Shown: positions 29,969-41,864 of the stretch, in pieces
Layout: each line of letters starts with the position of its first letter
How positions within the stretch are numbered: position 1 is the first letter of the stretch
DNA from: Aphanomyces cochlioides
Lineage: Eukaryota; Oomycota; Saprolegniomycetes; Saprolegniales; Verrucalvaceae
Assembly: GCA_019828595.1 (NCBI GenBank)
Contig: JAHQRK010000014.1
Location: 372,001-436,000 of the forward strand
Length of the DNA: 64,000 bases
Reading direction: 5' to 3'
The notes under the pieces: model-generated
Databases searched by the model: none
Seen by the model: only the letters and a program-made list of their open reading frames with translations
What the model was told of the DNA's origin: nothing
Translations under genes and position numbers: made by a program

Positions 29969-30598
29969 GAGGGCGATGCACCCTTGGCTTTGTCATGTCC
30001 ACGTAACCTTCGTCTTGAGATTCGCCCCCACAGTGCGACGCTCAAGTGTCGCAAATCACTTTCCCGACTTTTTACCTGCTCGTTCAAATTGCTTGGGTGA
30101 CTCCCGTTCAGGTTGTCGATCGACAGAGGCGAGACCGACACCGCCTTTCTCGTTGTTTGCGTCGATAATTGAGCCTTCTCTTCATGAATCGATAGGACGT
30201 TCAAATCACGAGACTACCGCTTCCAATTTCACTGAGCTATCATGAAGTTCGTCGTCTTCGCTGCCTCTTCTTGCGGAATCACACGCCTTAGACACACTGT
30301 CAGAATGTGTAACACGCAGATGACAATGACCTGATTCTAGTATACAAAACTTAGTATCTTTCTATGCCTGGAAACGTCGAAACAACCTGATCACGACCAT
30401 GAAAAATTCGAAATTTAGAATAATATAATCTCTGTGCATACAAATATCAAGTTTAATTTATTGTTAGTTCCCATGTTGTCCTCATGCATGTCGTCGTGTG
30501 CCCCTTCACGTGGCAATGCTTTACTGGATTTCAATTCACGAAGAGTTGTCGCGTCGTGACGGGTCCATTTTCCAAGTTTCTCGACGCAGGAGACGCAC
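29969..30598. other. Intergenic, 5' flank of deacetylase 1
   Basis: No gene was recognised. A short peptide starting at 30242 (MKFVVFAASSC) resembles the opening of a signal peptide but ends after about 30 residues. Confidence 0.35.
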
Positions 30599-31825
30599 AT
30601 GTACGCCGCGTTTCTCGTGTGGAATATCATCGCCTTCATCCTCGCCATCAACAAAGATGACAACGTGGATCATTCAGCATCTGCGAAAGGCGGACTCAAC
30701 CACACTGGTTTCTATGGCAACAGGACCGACGAAAAGTGGCCATCGGCTCAACCGTACACGTTCACACCCATGCCGACGGAAGACAACACGACTGACTGGG
30801 ATACAATTACCCCAGTGTATCGTTTTCCCAAGTTTGTCGCGGCAGCACCACTTACTCCCGTTCCAACCACCACGACGTGCGACTCGATCCGTCGAGCGAA
30901 ATCTCCCAGTGAAGTTGTCTACATCACGATTGACGATGGACCATCCGCCTCCGGACGCATCAACCTCTTGAATGTACTTACCCAGATCAACAACCGAACG
31001 GACAAAGCGGGCAAACCAGTCACACCAGCGTATGTGAGCTTCATGGAAAGCGGCTACAACTTTTGTGGCCCCGAAACGATCGACATGACAACCCTTCAAT
31101 GCATCCCTGGAGCATACGAGCAAGCCCGACGGTCGTTGGTTTGGACAATCAAGGCTGGCCATACGATCTGCGCGCACTCGGACACGCATTTCTACGATGC
31201 GTCGTCGGGGTTTTGCAACTACCAAAAGATGAACGCGCTGACCAAGATTGAAGCTCAATACCTCAACTGCGGCAACACGACTGCTTCCGACTTTGTCCGG
31301 GGTGCTCTCCGCGTCCAGACCGCCTTGGACAACGAAACATTGTGGGAAACCGACAACGACCGCGCGGCGTGGAAGAAAGCCATCTCGACGTTGTGGACGT
31401 ATGCTCGTTTGCCTTGTACGAACGAGTGGATCCTCCCCGGCGTGCGCACGATGACCGGCCTCCGTCGTGAAGACCAAGGCGCGGAAGGGGATCTTCGCAT
31501 GAAGACAGGCGACATGATGTTTGCCGGGAAGCTTCCATGCAAGAACGATACGAAGCCATGGCATTCCATCGGTTGGGATGCCGAGTGGCGTCTCGATGCC
31601 AAGACGACGTATGACAACCAGAAGGAAAAGTGCAGGGTCGTCAAGGACATCACCAACCAATTCGACCGCAAGGACAAGTGGGGCCCCAAGCCCAACAACG
31701 TCGTGCTCTTGACGCACGACTACTTCTTCCTCGACATGGCCAAGGCGACGATCTTCCGCGACATCATCGTCGAGCTACAGCTCCTCGGGTATACCATGGG
31801 CACGATCGACAAGTACCCGATCTAA
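30599..31825 (+). CDS. NodB-type polysaccharide deacetylase, membrane-anchored, copy 1
   Basis: A 408-aa single-exon carbohydrate esterase of the NodB/CE4 superfamily, expected to remove acetyl groups from chitin-like or other N-acetylated glycans outside the cell. The N-terminal segment (FLVWNIIAFILAI) is a signal anchor. The five CE4 landmarks are visible: ITIDDGP (about 110-115, metal and base Asp), AHSDTH (about 192-197, metal His), RLPC (about 270), GWDAEW (about 325-330) and LLTHDYFF (about 371, catalytic His). Several N-glycosylation sites lie in the stem (residues 30-95). Codons are strongly C-ending compared with the transposon neighbours, suggesting good expression. It is a paralogue of 32898-34151 and 43340-44572. 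Confidence 0.85.
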   Translation: MYAAFLVWNIIAFILAINKDDNVDHSASAKGGLNHTGFYGNRTDEKWPSAQPYTFTPMPTEDNTTDWDTITPVYRFPKFVAAAPLTPVPTTTTCDSIRRAKSPSEVVYITIDDGPSASGRINLLNVLTQINNRTDKAGKPVTPAYVSFMESGYNFCGPETIDMTTLQCIPGAYEQARRSLVWTIKAGHTICAHSDTHFYDASSGFCNYQKMNALTKIEAQYLNCGNTTASDFVRGALRVQTALDNETLWETDNDRAAWKKAISTLWTYARLPCTNEWILPGVRTMTGLRREDQGAEGDLRMKTGDMMFAGKLPCKNDTKPWHSIGWDAEWRLDAKTTYDNQKEKCRVVKDITNQFDRKDKWGPKPNNVVLLTHDYFFLDMAKATIFRDIIVELQLLGYTMGTIDKYPI

Positions 31826-32897
31826 AGTTTATTTAACACCGCGATTCCCCATCCTTCCATTGTCGTTCTCCATCGATCGGCGCTTCTGACTCGATGACAC
31901 GTCAGCGCGATCGTTCCCAGCCGTCGCAATGACAGATCGTCAACTTGTCAAATTCCATGGCCAGGAGCGTCTCGTGGAGATGGCACCGAGCAGCACAGAC
32001 GTGAAATCTCTCCACCCCACGCGGCCACAGACACACGGCGAGAGAATATTTCATCGTGCAGCGTGATTCGGTGGTCGATGGTTCAGACACTGCTCCACTG
32101 ACGTGGGTGAGTAATCAGTAGAGGCTTGTTGATATTTCCTCTCCCTCGTGCTCGACTGTTTTATCCATCGTCTCCCATCCTCTTGTGGAACTCGCGATCG
32201 AGTAATGAATCTGAACACCATTACAGCCATCCGTGGCCATCACATCATCGCGCTGAAAAATTGTCGCCACCCTCCGTCTTCGATCTCACAAAGCTTACGA
32301 TCAAATCCCGATCAAGTAGGATACATTCCGCAGCTCGAATCCAAGCTAGAAAGACGCTCGGTCGCTCTCATCTTGACGAAATCGACCGCCAAGTCCTTTC
32401 GTTGAACTGTAGCGCGGGTGTAACGCAGAGCGCTCAAAGTGAAAGAACAGTCACCGCTCGTTCGACAAGCGCCCAATCAACCTGATATCACCTGGAAACC
32501 TAGATGACGTGAAAGAAGATGTGCGACATCCACAGGGTTTGACACCTACGCCGGCGTATTCTCCATCCCAGACTGCAGCGGCCACGGTACGGACATGCCG
32601 TGGATGCGCCGCGGGTGGCAGATCCATCGGCGGAGATCGCAGGAAACTCTGTGGATATACAGTGGATGACGACGAGATTTCGACTTTTATATAGAAGTTT
32701 GTATGCATGATATGATACATAAGCTCGTCGTGCATGTAATGACCGTCGCACCCTCATGGACGTCCAGAGGTGTCAAGGGCGACATCTCTCACCAGTCGTA
32801 GAAAACTTGCCATCCCAACGACGCTCTGCGCTGAACCAACGTCGCAAAACGTGTCACCCTCCAAGCAGACGGCACCTCTCATTTTCCATTCTGCACG
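31826..32897. other. Intergenic between deacetylase genes
   Basis: No gene was recognised. A TATA-like tttatatag lies at about 32686, some 210 bp before the next ATG. The last 150 bp resemble, less closely than the genes do, the region upstream of the inverted copy (44573-44710). Confidence 0.45.
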
Positions 32898-34371
32898 ATG
32901 TTTGGTGTCTTCCTCGTCTGGAATCTCATCGTCCTCCTCTGGTCGCGCTACTCGACCGACAGCAGCAACAATGCCCAAGCGTCTGACAACTTGCCGACGA
33001 CAGAGATCCCATCTTCATCCTCTAACAGCAGTGAGGAGCAGTGGCCGTCCGCGCCGAATGAGACGTACTCGACGAGCTCCTCAACCTTCAACGCGACGAC
33101 GAACGCCACGAATGCCACGGATGGGTCATCCAACGTGATCAAGTACTTCTTCCCCAAGTTTGTTGCCCGCGGTGCCGTCTCCCCAGTCCCGACGACAGCG
33201 ACTTGTGGTATTCCCCGCAGAGCCAAATCGCCAAACGAGGTCGTCTACTTGACCGTCGACGACGGGCCGTCCGACGTGGGACGCGTCAACCTCCTCAGTG
33301 TCCTCGAACAGATCAACAACCGCACCGACAGCAGCGGCAAACGAGTCACGCCCGCGTACATCACGTTTATGGAAAGCGGCTACAACTTTTGCGGTCCCCA
33401 GACGGCCAACATCATCAACCTCGACTGCGCCAAGGGAGCGTACGAGGAAGCGCTCTCTGGCCTCGTCTGGACGATCAAGCAAGGCCATGTGATCGCCGCG
33501 CACTCGGACACGCATTTCTACGACCCGTCGGCAGGACTTTGCAACTACGTCAAGATGAACGCGATCACGAAGATTGAACCAAAGTACGCGCAATGCGGCA
33601 AAGACCAAGCGGCCGACATGGTGCGCGGCGCCTTGCGCTTGGAATCGGCACTCAACAACGAAACGTACTGGGAAACCGATGCGGAACGCGCGGCGTGGAA
33701 GAAAGCCATCTCGACGCTGTGGTTGTACGCTCGTCTGCCTTGCACCAACACGTGGAAGCTCCCTGGTGTGGACACTGTGACTGGATTGCGCCGAGAAGAC
33801 CAAGGCGCGGAGAAGGACGCGCGCATGAAGACGGGCGACTTGCTCCTCGGCGGCAAGCTTCCATGCAGAAACGAAACCAAGCCATGGAATGTCATCGGAT
33901 GGGATGCCGAGTGGCGCTTGGACGCCAAGACGACGTACGACATCCAAAAGGAAAAGTGCAACGTCGTCAAGGACATCACCAACCAGTTTGACCGCAAGGA
34001 CAAGTGGGGCCCGAAGCCCAACAACGTCGTCCTCTTGACGCACGACCATTTCTTCGTCGACATGTTCAAAGCGACGATCTTCCGCGACGTCATCGTCGAG
34101 CTCCAGCAGCTTGGATACACGCTCGGGACGATCGACCAATATCCCATCTAGACACGCTTAGCTCTCATTAACTATTTTCGCAATAGACGCTATTTACCAT
34201 CGACGGCGGCGCGATCCTCCATCGAAGGAGCTCCCTCTGTGTATCGCCAGAGTCTTTCCCTGTGGCAGAGCAGACGACGCGGCGTCCGTGGTGGTCATCG
34301 TCGTGTATATCCCCATGTTATCTACAAAATCACACCGAAGTTGTATTTTTTGGTGATGGAGCCAATCGCGG
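32878..34371 (+). repeat. Left arm of 1.5-kb inverted duplication
   Basis: This matches the reverse complement of 43124-44595. It includes the deacetylase gene and about 220 bp of 3' flank, ending at GATGGAGCCAATC in both arms. The spacer is about 8.75 kb of transposon remains. Confidence 0.85.
32898..34151 (+). CDS. NodB-type polysaccharide deacetylase, membrane-anchored, copy 2
   Basis: A 417-aa paralogue of copy 1 with a shorter cytosolic start (MFGVFLVWNLIVLLWSRYS, signal anchor) and a Ser/Asn/Thr-rich stem (residues 20-80) containing many N-x-T/S sites. The CE4 motifs are TVDDGP (about 119-124), AHSDTH (about 201-206), RLPC, GWDAEW and LLTHDHFF. The gene and its 3' flank (to about 34371) are repeated in inverse orientation at 43124-44595. 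The 3' flank is identical for about 190 bp, while the coding sequence differs in clusters. It would act at the cell surface on the wall or host glycans; the exact substrate is unknown. Confidence 0.87.
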   Translation: MFGVFLVWNLIVLLWSRYSTDSSNNAQASDNLPTTEIPSSSSNSSEEQWPSAPNETYSTSSSTFNATTNATNATDGSSNVIKYFFPKFVARGAVSPVPTTATCGIPRRAKSPNEVVYLTVDDGPSDVGRVNLLSVLEQINNRTDSSGKRVTPAYITFMESGYNFCGPQTANIINLDCAKGAYEEALSGLVWTIKQGHVIAAHSDTHFYDPSAGLCNYVKMNAITKIEPKYAQCGKDQAADMVRGALRLESALNNETYWETDAERAAWKKAISTLWLYARLPCTNTWKLPGVDTVTGLRREDQGAEKDARMKTGDLLLGGKLPCRNETKPWNVIGWDAEWRLDAKTTYDIQKEKCNVVKDITNQFDRKDKWGPKPNNVVLLTHDHFFVDMFKATIFRDVIVELQQLGYTLGTIDQYPI

Positions 34372-35952
34372 AACGTCGTTGAATGTCTCTACGAATGTAT
34401 TGTGAATTCCGTCCAAATTTGCCAATTTCAGTCGATATTTCCAATCGCCTGGTAATCGCCCGAACAATATGACTGGCTAAAAACAATTTTACTATCAATT
34501 GATTGGCTGAAAACTGACTTAAGTTTGTGTGAGAAAAGCTGCATCAATGACTCTGAACAACCTTCCAGAGTGACCCCACCTCGAATATAATTCCACGTTA
34601 TTCAGAGCTCCTCACGTTGAGCGTAAACGAGTGGAGAGGCCTCTGGCCTCGGCAGCGAAGCGACGAAGCTTCGTCGAATTCGTGTACCATCCCGATCAAG
34701 ACATCAACCAAAGGTCAAAATAACCTTCTAAAATTGATATTTGTATTATATTTCGGAGGTCCGGCGATTTGCCGGCGGTTGATTCAACCAATCGCCGGAG
34801 GAAATTTTGAGTAGAACACACATAATCAAGGTTTTGTAAATCATATAGAGGAAATTATACACTCGAGTAATCAAATGATTTACAATTTCGATAAGTTAAT
34901 CTTTTATTTCACATTATTATTCAAAACAGTATGAATATTTGTATGAAATTTAATAAATTTTCTTCGGTGAGAGCCGCAGAGAAAACGCAAATCCACAGAT
35001 TTACTGGAAGGAGAGCCAATCAAACATCTAAGAATTCACAAAAATTTCCCCAATTATGATCGATGTTGCACTGCGAAGCAAGCAAAAACCGAAGCAGAAG
35101 CCTGTGCTCAAAGGCTATGCATCGAATAGTGAACAGGTAAATGTGGTTAGTCTTGACCAGCACGGCAACTTCCTTCGGCCGAGCTCTGAGGCTAAAGATG
35201 GGACAACATTAAACTTATCGACTGGTGAACGTTGTGCCATCTTTAACTCCAGAGCTTGGCCATTTTCTTTCAGTTCCAGAGATGTGTCGTGCATGTAGAT
35301 TATGGAAGGACATATTTTAGTTTGTGCTGCTTGTGTTTTTTAATTACATTACATGTTGGGATACGCCACACATCTCCAAACAGGAGTTGAATCGCCAGTG
35401 TGCGCTTCCGTTCTGCTCGCAATCAATACATTGTTCCTTTAGCGGAATCAAAAGCCGCTTACCTTATATGCGTACTTCTCTGGATCGTTCCATCAATCTG
35501 ATCCAGAGAAGCACTGCGCTGCAAGCTGCGTGCAGAAAGTTTGGCTAGTGATCGGGCTGGTGCCTTTCCAAATTAACTATTTCTGCCCAATCTCAACACA
35601 TCATCCAACTCATTGCACTCTAATTGGACGATAATCTTGTGTAAATCCACCGATTTACGTTTTCTGACAACAAGTCAATATGTGTCGACGAAAGTAAGAC
35701 TAGGAGTAGTTTGATTGGCTATTTATCCGGAATTCGGATAGCATCGTAGAAAGTCTTTTCACTCTGCAAACATTGATGGCTGATGAGCGCTTGTTCATGT
35801 ATGTAAGTCAGTTGAAAATAATCTGCCCAGTTCTGTGTCCATAAATTCATCAATGCCGACTGCAAGTCCTGACGAGTGCGCTGTCCGCAAGGTAGACTTT
35901 CATCTCCACCAGACTCTTAACAAGTGCGTTAGTATCACGCCCGTTGAAACGA
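34372..35952. other. Non-coding, repeat debris
   Basis: No gene was recognised. A strong palindrome lies at 34760-34799: TCCGGCGATT and AATCGCCGGA arms enclose a second GGTTGA/TCAACC stem. Confidence 0.45.
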
Positions 35953-37463
35953 ATGGGTCGGCCAAAGAAGGACCCCACAGAGCCATCAGCAATATGGTGC
36001 GAGACGAGCGTTGGCGAAATGTTCAACATTCGCTACAAGTCGGATATGTCAGCTCGTTTCGACTCAAAGAACAACGCTCAAAAGAAGTTGGCATATGCCA
36101 TGCTAGCATCCGAGTTGACGACTCGAATGATGAGACCGTTTACTTCAAAACAAGTGAAAGATAAGGTATTCAATGACTTTTATACTCTTAAAATATGTGA
36201 AAGATGTCAAAAATGAAATCAGACTGGTCGTTGTCGAATCCTTCTTTGAGCTCGCCCACAGGAAACGGCCCAAAAAAGTCACAGCCGCCGTATTACGAAA
36301 TCATGCTTGAGTACTGGGCATCCAAACCAGGATATCAACGCGACTCTCTTTTGACCACCGATGGAAGAAGCGACGAGGAGCTCGAAGTTGCCGCGTTGGA
36401 CAGCGAAACGGACGAAGATTTGCCTTGTCTACACTCGGACGATCCTGGGGAAGCCGTCGCAGACTCATTGTCCGCCAAACGTCGCCTCGATACCAATGTG
36501 CATCCAACGCCAAAGAAATCATTTCGGAAGGGGCCACGGTCGGCTGAAAACGAAACGAAACCAAAGACACAAGCCGAAGCTCTGGAAGCTGGGTTCCTTG
36601 CAGTCAACGAGGGTCTTGTGTCACTTGGAAAATCGATGGCAAGCTCTAGTCATCCACTTGCACCTGCAAATGCTGATACACCACCACAAGCAACCTTGAA
36701 TGACGTGCTTGATGCCATTCGAGCCCAATCCTTTTCCAAGCAGTTCTGGGAGAAGTACGATGGGTACAACCTCTCTGAGATTTTGAATGTCGACGAAACT
36801 GGTGTCTATTATGACATGCCTCCTCGTCGTACCTGAGCTGAAGTTGGTGGTTCATCCAAAGTTGACAAGTCAGAAAAGCACACAGATAGACTCACGGCTG
36901 TATTGACAATCCGAGCTGATGGTATTTGACTGAATGCTTCACTGATTGACGTTATCTTTATAGGAAAGAAGCTGCCGATTTTGTTCATTGTCCATGGTAA
37001 GCCTGGTGGCAAGGTAGAGTCTGACGAGATTCCTACCTATCCTCAGGGCCATGTCTATGTCGTCCAACAAGAGGCTTGGATGGACGACCGAGTTTGGCAC
37101 ATCTACCTCCAAGAGCTTTTGAAGTATGAGTTGGTTGCTGAGAATCCCTCGGTCATATTGGCAGACAACCTGAGTTGTCATGTGAGTCATTCCTCAATTG
37201 AGGCTATATGTCTAGATCTCTGTGCAAGTCTCGAGCCACTGCCTCCTAACTCTACCAGTGTGTGCCAGCCCCTCGATGCTGGGGTTATGGGTCCCCTTAA
37301 ATCAAAACTCAGATCATTGTGGCTGAAAGAAAAACCTGTCGTGACTGCTGCCGAGAAACGCATGATGATGATCAAAAGGACGATCACTGCTTGGAACTCC
37401 CTCTCACATGACGTTATCAAATCGTCATTTTCCAAAGCTGTGCCCAAAGTGTACGAGTTGTAG
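35953..37463 (+). pseudogene. Chimera: Myb/SANT-like ORF fused to pogo-type transposase half
   Basis: From ATG 35953 (MGRPKKDPTEP) a Myb/SANT-like DNA-binding protein is coded by 35953-36165 and, after a 38-nt intron, from 36204 (KMKSDWSLSNPSL, PPYYEIMLEYWASKPGYQRD). At about 36733, after LNDVLDAIRAQ, the same frame enters the catalytic half of a pogo/Tigger-type DDE transposase: NVDETG (first Asp), LPILFIVHGKPGG, ILADNLSCH (second Asp), LPPNSTSVCQPLDAG (third Asp). There is a nonsense TGA where Trp is expected (36834-36836, PPRRT-stop-AEVGG) and a good intron at about 36924-36962. The join links parts of two transposon types and may be a nested insertion. It is non-functional as written. Confidence 0.7.
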
Positions 37464-37877
37464 CTAATACTAAAATACTGTCTGAGTTTCTTTGTTAAAG
37501 CCTGGCTATGATCGGGTGAGATAATTTCACCACCTTAACTCGACTTAGGTGCTGTTGGACTTGACCAGCGTTAAAGGACAGAGACCCATAATGATGTTCC
37601 TCGCGTGCCAAGACTGGTGGAAGTCAGCAAATATCGAGCAATTTGACCACGCCCCCGAAGGTTTTCAGCGAACAAGTAGCTTGAAGACAGTACTATAGTA
37701 TACTAAAAAAGTAAACTAGACTTTGTATTATCGATTAGAAAAACTCCTGTATTCGATAATTTTGCTCATCGTTGTCATTCATACTACTATTTCCTACCAA
37801 AATCAATATCCCATGTGCAGAATTGCGTTCTTCCCACTCAAAATGTATTCGTCAAATATTGTCTATTTTTAGGCCAA
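37464..37877. other. Non-coding between transposon remnants
   Basis: No gene was recognised. The stretch is AT-rich. Confidence 0.4.
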
Positions 37878-38937
37878 TCAAACCACGTTTTGCATTTTGG
37901 AGGCTGGCACCGTCATGAAATTTATTAAAATACAAAATTGACTCACATACAAATTTCCATATATACGGTGAGTACTACTGTGTCGATCAATTCCGGCGTT
38001 ATCTGTATGTTTTACCGTTCGATCAAGACTCTTTTCGTTCATCACAGTCTTCAAAATTCGCCACCGTTCCTTCGGCCGTCCAAACGCGCACTCTACAACC
38101 ATGCGGGTGCTTGAAGTTGAATTGCTTTTGTAGTTTTGTGAGCCGGCCACCCTCTTCATGTGGCAAGTATGGGGTAATGAGCCACGGGAACAATGTATAT
38201 CCAGAGTCGCCGATAACATAACAACCCAGCGGCATTTTATGGTGAATAGTGCGTCCATAAATCGACATCTTCCAAATCTTTTTGTCAGAATAAGACCCAG
38301 GTCGTATATCAATGGACATGAATCGCAAATTTGCATCAACAATTGCTTGCATATTGAGTGAAGGGTCTCCATTACGATTGTAAAATCCATCATACTCTTT
38401 CGGTCGTGCAATGTCGATCAATGTGCCATCAACTGCTCCAACAATTCCATTGATGCCTTGCTTTTTTGTAAAATCGTGTTCCACACATTGCCATTCATGC
38501 TGGGAGCTCGGTAGCTTAACCCATTTTCTCGCAGATTTAGACAAAACATCGGAAAGCAAATTTATTACCTCAATACACCATGACTTGGAAAGACCAAAAG
38601 CGGCAGCGGTCTCTCGATAGCCTCCCTCTGAGCCCAAGAAGTACAACAGAACGGCCACCTTCTTTTCGAACGAATGCTTTGAGTAACGCAATCCAAAGTC
38701 GGTCATTTCGTTGGCCAAAGTGGCCACCAGCTTGGCAAACGTTGCGCGGCCGCACCGCAGATTGTCGAGGAACCACTTCTCGTACTTGGGATTTCGTAGC
38801 ATAGAGTCGAAATCAACTTCTGTGATCGTCAGAATGTTGTACTTGTCGCTTCCACGGCCAATTCCACACACACCAGCAACGGTACAGACAGTAGAGATAG
38901 CAACCACACCAGCAATCACTTCACGGACATCAGCCAT
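37878..38937 (-). pseudogene. PIF/Harbinger transposase 2, frameshifted
   Basis: From ATG 38937 (MADVREVIAGVV) the protein runs through the family helix region (KWFLDNLRCGRATFAKLVAT, KHSFEKKVAVLLYFLGSEGG), the first Asp (GIVGAVDGTLIDIA) and the second Asp (CYVIGDSGYTLFPWL) before stopping at 38023. A one-base shift at about 38110 moves the frame. The other frame continues as TSSTRMVVECAFGRPKERWR, carrying the catalytic Glu, and ends at 37878 or earlier. The N-terminal part is related to the fragment at 41865-42182. An upstream ATG at 38976 adds 13 residues. Confidence 0.75.
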
Positions 38938-39099
38938 TGAGCGCGTCTTGAGACCAAATCGAAAGTGGACAAACATTAATGCTTCTCCCCGACCAGTGAA
39001 GTTGTTTCGTTAACAATAATATACGGATAAGTGTTATCTGGATCCAAACGAACCGACTTACATTCATTGACACTATCGTAGACGTTCCGCGACCAGGCT

Positions 39100-39290
39100 C
39101 TTAGATAATTCAATCAGCAAAAATATTGATTGGATAAAAATACAGTTCAGTGCTATATTTTGGAATTTTATCGTGATGCAAATCAAACTGGCAGTGTGAC
39201 CCAGAGTGTGCTAAAACTGGCCAATCAGGTGCCAAATCACACCTGACATCACACCAAAAATCACACCTGTCCGACAAAATCTTTTCCTGT
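39100..39290. repeat. Terminal repeat region of Harbinger family 2
   Basis: The segment with TTTTATCGTGATGCAAATCA, AAACTGGCCAATCAGG and CCAAAAATCACACCTG recurs in reverse complement at about 42955-43123. It is the end region upstream of the 37878-38937 transposase and probably contains its inverted repeat. Confidence 0.6.
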
Positions 39291-41864
39291 CACAGTCAAT
39301 CAAGTCGTTTATCGGCTTGTTAGATGCAGAGGTGACTCTGCTTTGACTGGACATTCATATTTAACTGAAAGCCACCTAAGTAAGGTCGTGAATGAATACA
39401 TAGTCCTTTGCCCTCTTATGCTTGTGTCGATGCACTTTCAATGTGAGAACATTGAAAAGCCGGGCAGCATGAACACCCGTCGAGTCCGGTTTATTATCGA
39501 AATATGCTTTGCACCTGAAACGTAGTCACTTCCATTGTATTATAGACTTAAACATGTCTTGTATCTAATCATAACTACTGCCCATCGTTTGGATTTGGTA
39601 GATTGAGGCGAATTTGTGTTCTGTGTACAGATATCTTATGTCCAAGTACCGATCAAAAGACAAGTTGGTCGTTGTTGTTGTGAAAAACTAAAGCGACATC
39701 ACATGCTCACGCACATCGGAGATCAAACTGAGGTTACGTCGGGTAGTTTTGTGAAAATTCTATTCAATGTACGCGACTCATAGCGTCGAACAAAACAACA
39801 GTATATGTGGTGCACTTTGCAATCAATTGTTACGATTTAAACCAAGTATGACAGGCCTAAACATAATGTTAATGCGTCTGTGGCCAAACTCGACTAGCCA
39901 TGTTGTCAACGTGGACTCCGTGTTGTCATGCACTCTGTGTTGTTGACACTGGGCAATGCAGAATTTTAGCCAATCATGTAGTGGTGAAACAGTGAGTATG
40001 ATGTTTACCGGAATTGCCATGATGACGCCGTCCAAACTTGTGGTCCTCCACCCGATAGTATACTCGGTTCTGGTCGCCCTGACGATGGCTGGAATGTACT
40101 TGTTGTCGCTTCGATGACTGTCGGGAGGTGCCAAACGCGCCGTTACTTGTCACTCCTTGTTCTCTTCCCGAAATGCACTGATGGTCCCGACGATAGCGCT
40201 GTGTAGTTGGTGCATCAGTAGTTGATTCTGGCGTTCAAGATGGAGTGTCGTTTCGTGGGGAGTCAGTGACACTTGGCAGTCTTTCTTTCGTTCTTGAGTC
40301 GTCTGGACTGGATGGAATTCGAAGCGGCCGCATGTGTCCTAGAGAAGAGCTTCGACATGCCTTACTTAGTATTTGTCATTCTCCGGAATTTGTGGGCGAT
40401 TTTATCAAGTTTTAGAGCATTTGTGGGACAAATTGTCCCACATTTTCAAGAAAATCAAAATTTTCATGTCAGTCGTTTTCATACATTTTCATGACCACAT
40501 ATAATTTTTACGGATTTTGTGGGACAGTGTCCCACACTATAAATTTATAGGGTTTTGACGATTGACGTCTTTTCTTGCCCCGACCTAGAGGAACGAACAC
40601 TGTTCTTGTGAAACAAACTTCCAGAGCTTGGAGCTAAGACTAATGCTTATACAGTTTGAGTAAGCTTTAAGTCCATAATTTGTGATAGCCCAGGGCAACC
40701 ATTCATGAATGAACCACCGCAGAGACACTGGTGTTACATTATTGTTCATGATGTTAGTCTATCTAACATAGTAAGCTCATCTTAGGGGCGTGTGCTACAT
40801 CTAGATCTTGACTCTTCTCCGAAAGATCAATTGAACAGGAATCGCCAAGTCCTAAGCTATTAGAAATGGCATCATCTGTCTGTGCGTTTGTCTCGACAGT
40901 TTCTGTGTCTACAGCTAACACGCTTTGCAAAAATACAGAAATTTTGTGTTCACTCAGGCTCCATGAACCATTCAGTGCAAGATCAAGCGTTCCACTAATG
41001 CGGAACGGAGTAGTACGATAATTTGCAGCCCAAACACGCTCCCTAAGGCGTTCAGGCGTCTTTACTAGGAAGTAGAATATGAAAGCACATCCTATCCTTC
41101 CTTAATGATAACGCTGTTGTAAAGTTGCTAGAAGCTCTTTGATCTCATTTACTATCTATGGCAGTGTAGTTCGTAGGTCGCCTCGAAGTGAGGCACTTTG
41201 AAGAGGGCATGTACACATCATCACTCAAGAGTCAAAGCAACTTAAGTGTTTTACTTAGCAGTTTTATGCCTTCAATACATGCGTTTTATTGTTCCCACGA
41301 TTGTCCCACAATTTCCGCCTAAGAGTCATTCTACTGTCGTAAGATCGTGAAACCTCTTTAAATTCATGTTTTCAAGATACTAAAATCTATTTAGTCCCAG
41401 AGGTATTATTTACTGAAGATACATCCTCAATATTTCTATATGGTCATAAGCGCAGAATACATTGTGTAATACAGTTTATAACATCCTGCGTCAGACAGGA
41501 GCATTCACCCAACAACAGCACAGAAGTCGCCATCAATGAGGCTGTTTAATTGTTCATGTCATCCTTTTATTGCTTAATCGGTGATTTTCTGTCTTCCTTG
41601 CTCTGCCACCATTTTTTAAAGTGGCGCGAAAGTCACCTATTACTCTTATAATTTATCATATCAATGTAAAAGGTATCAAATTGTTGGAGAGTGATAGATG
41701 GCACATCTCACAATCCCACGACGGTAAATTGACAAATACTCTAAGGCCCTGGCCGCGAAATTAACTGGAGTGAAAACCAAGACAAAAAGACAGATTGGAG
41801 CCGGATATCATATTCCATAGAGCATTGAAATGTGTTGGTCGGGATTTGTTCTTGCGGCCGAGGA
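39291..41864. other. Non-coding transposon debris with two palindromes
   Basis: No gene was recognised in this 2.5-kb stretch. Two related palindromes built on GTGGGACA lie at 40422-40442 and 40518-40536. Confidence 0.5.

Noticed and set aside
30242..30334. Signal-peptide-like start MKFVVFAASSC, considered as an elicitin-type secreted gene
   Set aside because: The frame ends after about 30 residues and none of the expected Cys pattern follows.
30674..31717. A 347-aa minus-strand frame across deacetylase 1, with similar shadows in copies 2 and 3
   Set aside because: It is antisense to a gene with intact CE4 motifs. The GC-rich third positions leave long open antisense frames.
38974..38976. 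Upstream ATG for Harbinger transposase 2
   Set aside because: Possible, but the extra 13 residues show no family similarity, so ATG 38937 was preferred.
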